Source: Verrucomicrobiales bacterium
Lineage (GTDB): Bacteria > Verrucomicrobiota > Verrucomicrobiia > Limisphaerales > RI-55
Assembly (NCBI GenBank): GCA_003484235.1
Contig: DNDP01000046.1
Coordinates: 1-6,714, forward strand
Direction: 5' to 3'
DNA length: 6,714 nucleotides
Every line of letters begins with the position of its first letter. Within the stretch, counting starts at the first letter, position 1. The position numbers and the translations under genes are program-made. Shown piece after piece: positions 1 through 6,116 of this stretch. The notes under the pieces were generated by a model. The model had not been told where the DNA came from, did no database searches, and saw nothing but the letters and a program-made list of their open reading frames with translations.

Positions 1-1166
1 CCCTGCGCGCTGACCAGCGCGCAGGTCCTCGCCTTGACCACCGCGCAGTTGGCCCGGCCGCTCAGGAAGTAAATGTGCCCGTCGCCCGCCACCGGAGACA
101 CTTTGACGTTCTCGGTGAATAGCCGTTCCTGCCAGTACGCCTCGCCCGTGCGCAGGTCGATGCACGAGGCCATCCCGTCGTCGCGGATGGCAAAGGCATA
201 GCCGTAGTAGATCAACGGGCTCGGACAGTCGGGAGAGTAACGGGAATTGATCCAGATCCGGTAGGGCAGGGTGTTGTCACCCTTGCCGCGCGCCTGGATG
301 GCCATCAGATGTCCCCGGTTCTGAAATCCGGACGCCACCGTGAGCACGAAGTCGCCCGCGGCGGTGGGGCTGGAAATGGTGCGACCGTACGGGTGGGGAA
401 CGTCGAGTCCGCCGGTTTCCCAGATCCGCTCGCCGGTATCCGGATCGTAGGCGTCGAGGTGGTCGCCGCCCGAGACGATGATCTGGGTTTTGCCGTCAAC
501 CGAGGCGAGTGTCGGCGATGAATAGGAGTCCTTCGCCTCCTTGATCGCGCCGTGGTCGCGCATGGTCTTCCACAGGTCGTGGCCGGTCTCTCCGTTGACC
601 GCGAGCACATAGGAGGGCCCCTGATGCATCACCGCGAGGTAGATCTTTCCGTCATGGTGAATCGGGGAAGTTCCCATGCCCCACATGATGTTGAAGTCGC
701 CGTGGACCTTGGTGATGTCGCGCTGCCAGAGAATCTTGCCGGCGTGATCCAGGCACGCCAGTTCGCCCGTCCCGAAGAGCGCCCACAGCCGCTGACCATC
801 CGCCGCCACGGTCGCTGTCGCCATGTTGATCAGATCGTGGGTCTTCGTCCGGCCGGAACCGATCCTGGTGTCCCACGCCAGACTTCCATCGGAGGTGTTG
901 TAGGCGAGCACACTGTAGGAATCGTCGTCCCTTTGGGTGGTGAGGAACAGCCTGCCGGCCACGACCGTCGGAGAGGAGGCGCCCTTGCCCGGAACCTCCG
1001 CCCGCCAGGCGATGTTGGACTGGCTCGACCAGTTCTTGGGGAGATCTCTCTCCACGCTGATGCCGTGGGCCTGGGGGCCGCGCCAACCCGGCCAGTCGGC
1101 GGCAATGGCGGCCGGGGAGAATCCCACAAGGGCGAGTAGCGAGGCGGACAGGAGTTTGCTGTTCAT
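1..1166 (-). CDS. Secreted PQQ-like beta-propeller repeat protein, 3' end missing
   Basis: The gene starts with ATG at 1166 and stays open to the left edge, giving 388 residues without a stop, so its C-terminus is outside the window. Residues 1-22 form a Sec signal peptide with a likely cut after the AIA or AIAA stretch; the mature protein then begins with a DWPGWRGP motif. That opening, followed by NIAWRAEVPG and ASSPTV, is typical of the BamB/PQQ-like propeller proteins common in Planctomycetota and Verrucomicrobiota. Propeller blades are marked by a recurring D-x-x-T/D-G-x-x-x-W motif, with tryptophans at residues 98, 147, 199, 249 and 345. Binding of real PQQ is not shown: this repeat family also includes scaffold and hypothetical proteins, and no alcohol dehydrogenase active-site signature was seen. 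It probably acts in the periplasm. The mutarotase gene lies 90 bases upstream on the same strand. The family and export calls are firm; the exact role is unknown. Confidence 0.9.
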   Translation of the reverse strand, partial: MNSKLLSASLLALVGFSPAAIAADWPGWRGPQAHGISVERDLPKNWSSQSNIAWRAEVPGKGASSPTVVAGRLFLTTQRDDDSYSVLAYNTSDGSLAWDTRIGSGRTKTHDLINMATATVAADGQRLWALFGTGELACLDHAGKILWQRDITKVHGDFNIMWGMGTSPIHHDGKIYLAVMHQGPSYVLAVNGETGHDLWKTMRDHGAIKEAKDSYSSPTLASVDGKTQIIVSGGDHLDAYDPDTGERIWETGGLDVPHPYGRTISSPTAAGDFVLTVASGFQNRGHLMAIQARGKGDNTLPYRIWINSRYSPDCPSPLIYYGYAFAIRDDGMASCIDLRTGEAYWQERLFTENVKVSPVAGDGHIYFLSGRANCAVVKARTCALVSAQ

Positions 1167-1192
1167 GACTTCGTGGATTGAGAGTTGCGCGG

Positions 1193-1221
1193 AGAATGCC
1201 GGACCGCCCGTAGCCTGTCGA
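1193..1221 (-). promoter_or_regulatory. Possible sigma-70-type promoter for the beta-propeller gene
   Basis: On the minus strand, TCGACA (1221-1216) matches the -35 consensus at five of six positions. It is followed after 17 bases by CATTCT (1198-1193), which keeps the important A2 and T6 of the -10 box but matches only three of six positions. A start of transcription near 1186 would leave a short leader before the ATG at 1166. The evidence is consensus matching only. Read-through from the mutarotase gene is equally possible, because no terminator is visible in this 90-base gap. Confidence 0.25.
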
Positions 1222-1256
1222 GCGCGTGAACCCGCATTCGAAGGCAGGCCAGTTCT

Positions 1257-2363
1257 TCAGCGGGTGAGGAACCGGAACACGGTGGTGGAACTGAAGGTCC
1301 CGCCCGGGCGCAGCACCGTGGTCGGAAAGTCCGGCTTGTTCGGCGAGTCGGGATGGTGCTGCGTCTCCAGGCAGAACCCGGAGTGTCGGCCGTAGTTGCC
1401 GCCGATGCCGCGCGGCCCAGGGTTTGTCCAGTTGGCGGTGTACAGCTGGACGCCGGGTTCGGTGGTTTCGCACTCCATCACGCGGCCGGACGCAGGCTCC
1501 ACCACACGGGCCGCCAGGCGCAGCGTGCCCGGTTCGCCGTTGATCACGTAGTTATGGTCGTAGCCTCCGGGGCGCGGGTAGAAGGTCTCGATCCGCTCGC
1601 CTATCTTGGTCGGTGACGTGAAATCCAACGCGGTCCCCGTGACTGCCGCAATCTCCCCGGTCGGAATCAGATCTTCATCCGGGACCGTGTAGCGGTCGGC
1701 GGACAGCTGCAGCACGTGATCCTTGATGTCGCCGCTTCCGGCGAGGTTGAAGTAGCTGTGATTGGTCAGGTTGACCACCGTCGGCTGGTCGGTGGTGGCC
1801 CGATATTCGATTCGCAGTTCGTCCCGGTTTGTCAGGGTGAAGGTGACGACGACGTCGAGTTTTCCCGGGTAGCCCTCCTCGCCGTCTGCCGCCTGATAGC
1901 GAAGCTCGACGGCAGCCTCGCCGGGATCGGATTCGAGGATCCGTCCGTTCCAGACCACGCGGCTGAATCCGACGGTTCCACCGTGGATGTGGTGCTTGCC
2001 TCCCTTGCGCAGCTCGATCGTCTTTCCATCGAGTTCAAACCGGCCGTGGGCGATGCGGTTAGCAAACCTGCCGATGGTGGCGCCAAACGCCGGATGCCCG
2101 CCCAGATACTGCTCCAGATTGTCGAACCCGAGCACCACGTTGACGGTGGTTCCATCACCGGCGGGCACATGCAGTTCGGTGAGCGTCGCGCCGTACTCGG
2201 CGATCTTGGCGACCATCCCCCGGCCATTGGTCAGGGTGAAAATCTCCACCTCGCGGCCATCCTTCGTCATGCCGAAGACTTCGCTTGTGGTGCCGCCGTG
2301 AACGGATAGTCCCATACAGGACAACAGCGCGATGCCGAATCCCAGACCGATGGAGGAGTGCAT
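1257..2363 (-). CDS. galM: Galactose mutarotase (aldose 1-epimerase), exported form
   Basis: The 368-residue protein covers the full aldose 1-epimerase family, which interconverts the alpha and beta anomers of galactose, glucose and related sugars. Family motifs appear in order: FGATIGRFANRI (residues 93-104), HIHGG with His127, NLTNHSYFN with His202 (the usual catalytic acid), YDHNY with Asp269, and CLETQHHPDSPN with Glu333 (the usual catalytic base). All key residues are present, so the enzyme should be active. Unlike cytoplasmic GalM it begins with a hydrophobic segment (residues 5-21), which suggests export to the periplasm. The segment contains LLSC at residues 13-16, a possible lipobox, but lacks a positively charged start. 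No start codon lies further upstream in frame as far as the terminator, so the ATG at 2363 is the best choice. The gene lies between the EF-hand gene's terminator and the beta-propeller gene, all on the same strand. Confidence 0.93.
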   Translation of the reverse strand: MHSSIGLGFGIALLSCMGLSVHGGTTSEVFGMTKDGREVEIFTLTNGRGMVAKIAEYGATLTELHVPAGDGTTVNVVLGFDNLEQYLGGHPAFGATIGRFANRIAHGRFELDGKTIELRKGGKHHIHGGTVGFSRVVWNGRILESDPGEAAVELRYQAADGEEGYPGKLDVVVTFTLTNRDELRIEYRATTDQPTVVNLTNHSYFNLAGSGDIKDHVLQLSADRYTVPDEDLIPTGEIAAVTGTALDFTSPTKIGERIETFYPRPGGYDHNYVINGEPGTLRLAARVVEPASGRVMECETTEPGVQLYTANWTNPGPRGIGGNYGRHSGFCLETQHHPDSPNKPDFPTTVLRPGGTFSSTTVFRFLTR

Positions 2364-2410
2364 GGGACGATGTTGCCGACGACGGCGGCTTTGAAAAGCG
2401 GAAAACCGGC

Positions 2411-2444
2411 AAAGAAAAAGGCCGGAGCAGCAACGGCTCCGGCC
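2411..2444 (-). terminator. Strong rho-independent terminator of the EF-hand gene
   Basis: A perfect nine-base-pair GC-rich stem (GGCCGGAGC with GCTCCGGCC, at 2444-2436 and 2428-2420) closes a seven-base loop. On the minus strand it is followed directly by a T-rich run (2419-2411, TTTTTCTTT). It sits 35 bases past the EF-hand stop codon. The plus-strand side has no T tract, so it works in one direction only. It should partly insulate the mutarotase gene, which starts 48 bases further on, and that implies the mutarotase has its own promoter or depends on read-through. Confidence 0.8.
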
Positions 2445-2478
2445 AGGTCGGTCAAATCAAAAATTGCGACAGAAGCGG

Positions 2479-3183
2479 CTACTGATCATTGCCCGCCGGC
2501 TGGCGCGGAATCTCGCGACGCTTCAGCACTTCCACGCGCATGGCCGTCCGCTCGGCGTCGTCCAGTTGACCGTCGCCGTTGGTGTCGAAACGCTTGATCA
2601 GCTCCTCCCGGTCCAGCAAGGGGCGGGCAGGGGCGCCCTCGCGCCGGGGATCCTCGGGACGGACCATGCCCCGGCGTTCGCGCAGCGCGGCCATCACGGC
2701 GGCGCGTTCCGTCTCGTCCAGCTGGCCGTCCTTGTTCTTGTCGAACTCCTTGATGAGCGACTCGCGGTCGAAACCTCCGGGGGCACCCAGTGGCCGGGAT
2801 TCGCCCGCGCCGCCTTCGTTTCGGGCCTTTGCGTTTGCCTCGCGCTGCTTGAGGATCTCCTCCCGGGCTGCCGCCCGTTCCGCATCATCGATGATTCCGT
2901 CGCCATTCTTGTCGAAGCGCTTGACGATGTTCTCGCGCGACAGGTTTTCGGCGGGTGGAGCGACATCCGGCCCGCGCTGCGGACGGTTCGCCGCCCGTTC
3001 CTGCATGGCTTTGCGGGCTGCTTCCCGCTCGTCGGCGTCCAGTTCGCCATCGCCGTTCTTGTCGAACTGTTTGAAGAGGGCTTCGCGGCCGGGACGGTCG
3101 GGTGCCGCTGCCTTCTCGGCGGCAAAGGTGGCACCGGAGAGCAACAGGGCGGTGGCGGGAATGATGAACTTGTACGTCTTCAT
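2479..3183 (-). CDS. Secreted protein with four tandem EF-hand calcium-binding modules
   Basis: The 234-residue protein starts at the ATG at 3183, where a clear signal peptide begins (MKTYKF, then a hydrophobic core, with a cut near residue 21 in ATFA-AEK). A longer in-frame reading further upstream was rejected because it would bury this signal. Four canonical 12-residue EF-hand loops follow at residues 41-52, 91-102, 148-159 and 200-211. All have Asp at 1, Asn at 3, Asp at 5, Gly at 6, Asp at 9 and Glu at 12, so all should bind calcium. Each is preceded by a helix of the pattern R-E-x-L/I-x-K-x-F and followed by E-R-x-A. Linkers are rich in Pro, Arg, Ala and Gly. No enzymatic domain is present. 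Proteins of this kind are common in Planctomycetota and Verrucomicrobiota; the role is unknown, perhaps calcium buffering or extracellular binding. The gene ends at a strong terminator. Confidence 0.9.
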   Translation of the reverse strand: MKTYKFIIPATALLLSGATFAAEKAAAPDRPGREALFKQFDKNGDGELDADEREAARKAMQERAANRPQRGPDVAPPAENLSRENIVKRFDKNGDGIIDDAERAAAREEILKQREANAKARNEGGAGESRPLGAPGGFDRESLIKEFDKNKDGQLDETERAAVMAALRERRGMVRPEDPRREGAPARPLLDREELIKRFDTNGDGQLDDAERTAMRVEVLKRREIPRQPAGNDQ

Positions 3184-3354
3184 GATGTGAACTTTACGGA
3201 TGTTCGTGTGGCTTTGTGGCGGCTTCTGCCGCTTTGCCGCCGGACCGGCTTCAACCCGTCCGGACATTGGGGCAGACGGTGGCTTCGGCCGCGGAGTTAC
3301 GCAAGGTGGATTATTTGCTGGCCCGTGCCCGGCACCCTTCCTACCGTGCCGCCG

Positions 3355-4290
3355 ATGCAGCCATTGCCGCAACCTGAAGTCATCCTCACGCACGAAAGCG
3401 ACCTCGACGGGCTTTTCTCGGGGCTGCTGCTCCGGCGGCTCGCGGAGAAGCTGTTCTCCGTCACGCCCCGGCTCGAGGCATGGAACTACAACGGCTGGCG
3501 CAACCGCGACCTCACCGAAGCCTCCGCCTGGGTGTGCGATCTGACCTTCGAGCCCCGGCTCGACCGGTCCAACTGGCTGATCATCGACCATCACGCCACG
3601 GACGCGCTTCCGCAAAAGGCGCGGCTGATCCACGACCTGGAGAAATCCGCCGGCACGCTCTGCCATGAACTGTGTCGCGAGCACGGCCTCGGTTCACCCG
3701 AGCTCGAGCGGCTGGCCCACCTCAACAACGTCGCCGATCTGTTCCTGGTCGGGGATTCCGAGTTCGACCTGGCCGGCGACTACGCCAATCTCGTCAAGAC
3801 CTACGGCTTCTGGAACCTGTTCGAGCTGATCGGCGGCCGCCTCGAAAACCTGCTCGATCATCCGTTGCTGGAGGTCATGACCGTCAAACGGCGCGTCGAG
3901 GACCCCCTGGGCTACGAATGGAGCCGGGCGAACGTCGTGGAGATCACTCCGGAGATCGGCCATGTCCCGACGATCATCGGCAACAACAACCTGATCGTCC
4001 ACCGGCTGCTGGATGAGAAGGCGACGCCGTATCCGGTCCTGATGACGCTCTTCCGCAAGGCGACCGGCGCGGTGCTGGTCAGTCTGCGCAGCAAGGACGG
4101 CCGGGCGCTGAAGGTCGCCGAGAAGCTCCAGGGCGGCGGCCACGCCAACGCGGCGGGCGCCACGCTGCCCCGCTCGATCAAACAGATTCCGGAGGCGATC
4201 GATTATCTCCGCCAGACGCTTTCGCCGAAACCGCGCGCGGCCACGAGCCTGAACAACCTGGGCGACCTGCTGAGCGCCATCGAGCGCTGA
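3355..4290 (+). CDS. DHH/DHHA1 family phosphoesterase
   Basis: The 311-residue cytoplasmic protein has the layout of DHH-family phosphoesterases, metal-dependent enzymes (usually manganese) that hydrolyse phosphodiester bonds in short oligonucleotides, cyclic dinucleotides or single-stranded DNA ends. Visible motifs are THESDLDG (residues 12-19, metal ligands Asp16 and Asp18), CDL with Asp62, DHH at 78-80, NNVAD with Asp128, and the C-terminal DHHA1 substrate-binding signature GGGHANAAGA at 260-269. No signal peptide or membrane segment is seen. Motif I differs from the pattern I associate with NrnA (H-x-x-P-D-G-D), so the substrate is left open; nanoRNase-like or RecJ-like activity are both possible. 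The ATG at 3355 was chosen because it lies ten residues before the first motif; a GTG at 3346 is an in-frame alternative. The EF-hand gene is divergent across 171 bases, in which no convincing promoter was seen. The longer frame upstream is only the shadow of that gene. Confidence 0.88.
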   Translation: MQPLPQPEVILTHESDLDGLFSGLLLRRLAEKLFSVTPRLEAWNYNGWRNRDLTEASAWVCDLTFEPRLDRSNWLIIDHHATDALPQKARLIHDLEKSAGTLCHELCREHGLGSPELERLAHLNNVADLFLVGDSEFDLAGDYANLVKTYGFWNLFELIGGRLENLLDHPLLEVMTVKRRVEDPLGYEWSRANVVEITPEIGHVPTIIGNNNLIVHRLLDEKATPYPVLMTLFRKATGAVLVSLRSKDGRALKVAEKLQGGGHANAAGATLPRSIKQIPEAIDYLRQTLSPKPRAATSLNNLGDLLSAIER

Positions 4291-4309
4291 TCTGGAATTC
4301 GTGCCCGGC

Positions 4310-5551
4310 TCAACGCGCCGGCGAAGCCTTTTCCCTCACCAGTTCCGCCAACCCCTTCGCCAGCTGCTCGTATTGCGGCAGCGAGTTGTAAACCTGCGCC
4401 GAGATGCGCAACAGCCGCTTCGGCGGCGCTGGCCAGGGCATGATCGGCACCTCGATCCGGTGCCGGTCCATCAGCACGTCCTGCCACGGATCCAGATAGA
4501 GCGCGGACTTCGGCGGCTCGCAGCTGTCCGCGTCGGGAATGGGCACCGAGGCGAGCGAACCGATCATCCCGTCGGGGCAGGGCGCTTCGATCCCCAACGC
4601 CCTGCACAGCACTTCCCTTCCCGCCAGCGCCAGACGGCGGTTGTGCTCCATGACGGCCGGCCAGCCACCGGGGAGCAGCTTGGACATGAAATCGATCGCG
4701 GCCGGAATCGACAGCACCGCCGAGAGGTCGTTGGTACCCATCCACGCGAACTCGATCTGAAATCGGGACCGGTCCGTCCGCGGCGAGTTGGCGCCGTGGC
4801 TGATCACCGTCGGCCGGATGCGCGGTTGCAGATCGCGGCGCACGTGCAGGAAGGCAGCCCCCTTGGGCGCGCACATCCACTTGTGGCAGTTCGCCGTGTA
4901 AAATGCCGCACCCAGCGATTGCAGATCCAGGGGGACCATCCCCGGAGCGTGGGCGCCGTCCACCAGCACCTCCACGCCGCGCGCCGACAGCCGGCGGACG
5001 ATCTCCGCGACCGGCAACACCAGCCCCGTCTGGCTCGTGACGTGGTCGATCAACGCGAGCCGCGTGCGGGGCGTTACCGCGGCCATCACCGACCCGGTGA
5101 AGTCGTCCGCCGACCGCAGGGGAAAGGGGACCTTCGCCACGACCACGCGGGCACCGCTTCGTTCCGCCACGAAGTTCAGCACGTTCCGGCAGGCGTTGTA
5201 CTCGTGATCGGTCACCAGCAGTTCGTCGCCGGCCTCGAAGGACAGCGACCGCAGCACGGCGTTCACGCCGGTCGTCGCGTTGGGGATGAGCACGAGATCG
5301 TCCGCTTCGGCGCCGACGAAGCCGGCCAACGCGTGTCGGGAGGCATTGAGCAATCCCTCCAGTTCGCGGACCATGAACCGCACCGGCTGGCGCTCGAGCC
5401 GGCGCCGCAGCCCGTCCTGCCGGGCCAGCACCGCCTGCGGACAGCTGCCGAAGGAACCGTGGTTGAGAAACACCACGTCCGGATCCAGCGGCCACAGGGC
5501 CGGATCGACCGCCGGTGAATCGAGCAGGGAAAGCGGGGAATCGGACAACAC
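4310..5551 (-). CDS. Class V aminotransferase-fold PLP enzyme, isopenicillin-N epimerase-like
   Basis: The 413-residue protein belongs to the PLP-dependent aminotransferase class V group whose members are often labelled isopenicillin-N epimerase. The family opening FLNHGSFGSCP is at residues 28-38. NATTGVN at 91-97 is the phosphate-binding turn, DGAHAPG at 198-204 carries the Asp that contacts the pyridine nitrogen, and NCHKWMCAPKG at 221-231 contains the Schiff-base Lys224. LRISAQVYN at 381-389 supplies the carboxylate-binding Arg382. All catalytic residues are present and the length is normal. No signal peptide is seen, so it is cytoplasmic. Real substrate is unknown: relatives include racemases, cysteine desulfurases and other amino-acid enzymes, and no beta-lactam genes are nearby. 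The start is a GTG at 5551; no ATG, GTG or TTG extends the frame as far as about 5660. It converges on the phosphoesterase gene, with 19 bases between the stop codons and no clear shared terminator. Confidence 0.9.
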   Translation of the reverse strand: MLSDSPLSLLDSPAVDPALWPLDPDVVFLNHGSFGSCPQAVLARQDGLRRRLERQPVRFMVRELEGLLNASRHALAGFVGAEADDLVLIPNATTGVNAVLRSLSFEAGDELLVTDHEYNACRNVLNFVAERSGARVVVAKVPFPLRSADDFTGSVMAAVTPRTRLALIDHVTSQTGLVLPVAEIVRRLSARGVEVLVDGAHAPGMVPLDLQSLGAAFYTANCHKWMCAPKGAAFLHVRRDLQPRIRPTVISHGANSPRTDRSRFQIEFAWMGTNDLSAVLSIPAAIDFMSKLLPGGWPAVMEHNRRLALAGREVLCRALGIEAPCPDGMIGSLASVPIPDADSCEPPKSALYLDPWQDVLMDRHRIEVPIMPWPAPPKRLLRISAQVYNSLPQYEQLAKGLAELVREKASPAR

Positions 5552-5572
5552 GCGGGGAAATTGCCGGAGAGG

Positions 5573-5601
5573 CTCGTATCGCGCCAGCCGGAACCGATCA
5601 A
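5573..5601 (-). promoter_or_regulatory. Weak candidate promoter for the aminotransferase-fold gene
   Basis: On the minus strand TTGATC (5601-5596, four of six positions with the -35 consensus) is followed after exactly 17 bases by TACGAG (5578-5573, three of six with the -10 consensus). Transcription would begin near 5566, only about 15 bases before the GTG start. The match is modest and rests on consensus comparison alone. Confidence 0.2.
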
Positions 5602-5694
5602 GGAGGATGGTTTTGGCCGCGGTTGACGGGCGCAGGTGTTCTAAGTTGATGGCGACGATTTCTCCTGCCCCAATTCCCTTGCCTCATCGGTTCA

Positions 5695-5990
5695 GCAGCG
5701 AGCGCCGGTCTGGGTGGACGGGCCGTCCGCGCTCCGCGCTAGGGTGGGACAGCCATCCTGTCTGTCGCGGCAAAGGCGGCATGGCGCAAAGGCCCATGGA
5801 GTGCGGTGGCAAGCGCAGCGCGACACCGCCTTTCCGTGGCGAATCCACCTGGTCCGTTGGAAGCACACGCGTTTGCTCGAAAGCGCCGTCGCCGCTGCGC
5901 TCTGCCGGCGCACTTCAAGGAGCGTCCGGTTGGAAGAACTCACCCTGCAATCCTGACCGTGGCATCGGCCGTGGCTGGGTCTCCAAGCGC
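5695..5990. repeat. Probable dispersed intergenic repeat, rich in hairpins
   Basis: This stretch has no convincing gene: short frames overlap in several registers on both strands without family motifs. It holds a series of inverted repeats: GGACG/CGTCC with a three-base loop (5716-5728), GACAG/CTGTC with a five-base loop (5748-5762), GCGGTG/CACCGC (5803-5829) and GCGCCG/CGGCGC (5883-5911). Read in one plus-strand frame it gives MECGGKRSATP and, further on, SKAPSPLRSAGALQ. I remember very similar spurious translations recurring in hypothetical proteins of Verrucomicrobiota genomes, which would make this a dispersed non-coding repeat family. That is memory rather than a search, and only one copy lies in this window. 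Boundaries are approximate. The bases from 5602 to 5694, between the candidate promoter and this element, show nothing else clear. Confidence 0.5.
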
Positions 5991-6042
5991 AGTGCATGAA
6001 ATCATCGCCGGCGGGCCACCCTGCTCCACCTCGACCGGGCTT

Positions 6043-6108
6043 GTTCAACCAGCGGCGTAGTTACTGGCTCCGCTGCGCTCCGCAGCAATACACCCTCTAT
6101 TGTTAGGC
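6043..6108 (-). other. Candidate integron attC recombination site
   Basis: Read on the minus strand, the site opens with GCCTAACAA (6108-6100), where GCCTAAC fits the R'' consensus RYYYAAC. It closes with GTTGAAC (6049-6043), which fits the R' consensus GTTRRRY. Six bases inside R'' is GGGTGTA (6095-6089), and four bases inside R' is TACGCC (6059-6054). These two pair with one extra G in the left arm and one G-T wobble; a single extra base in L'' is characteristic of attC. Pairing continues inwards, TTGCTG against CAGTAAC. A small GCTGCG/CGCAGC hairpin fills the centre (6072-6086). The 66-base length is within the usual range. It begins eight bases past the lipoprotein stop codon, in the cassette orientation. 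R' and R'' match each other only partly, and no integrase gene is in view, so the call is tentative. Confidence 0.5.
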
Positions 6109-6116
6109 CACCGGCT

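Noticed and set aside
2464..3354. Long plus-strand open frame joined to the phosphoesterase frame
   Set aside because: It is antisense to the EF-hand gene and its terminator, shows no family motifs, and the phosphoesterase motifs begin only after the ATG at 3355. In GC-rich DNA such shadows are common.
3184..3354. Divergent promoters between the EF-hand and phosphoesterase genes
   Set aside because: Both genes must be transcribed from near here, but no -35/-10 pair with acceptable spacing stood out, so none is reported.
3184..3684. N-terminal extension of the EF-hand protein to 401 residues
   Set aside because: It would place a textbook signal peptide in the middle of the protein and runs antisense to the conserved DHH motifs.
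4203..5518. Long open frames on both strands overlapping the aminotransferase-fold gene
   Set aside because: They are Arg/Gly/Ala-rich, carry no recognisable motifs, and overlap a frame with a complete PLP-enzyme motif set.
5649..5999. Plus-strand frame of 116 codons with an ATG just after a TTGACG box at 5623-5628
   Set aside because: The spacing to any -10-like box is wrong, the translation runs through the hairpin-rich repeat, and no domain is visible. It could be a remnant of a gene start broken by the repeat, but this cannot be shown here.
5692..6048. Minus-strand frame of 118 codons across the repeat and into the attC-like site
   Set aside because: Rich in Cys, Arg and Trp without motifs, overlapping palindromes. 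It is best read as non-coding.
6072..6086. GCTGCG/CGCAGC hairpin as a transcription terminator for the lipoprotein gene
   Set aside because: No T tract follows on either strand, and the hairpin lies inside the attC-like palindrome, where it fits better as the central variable structure.
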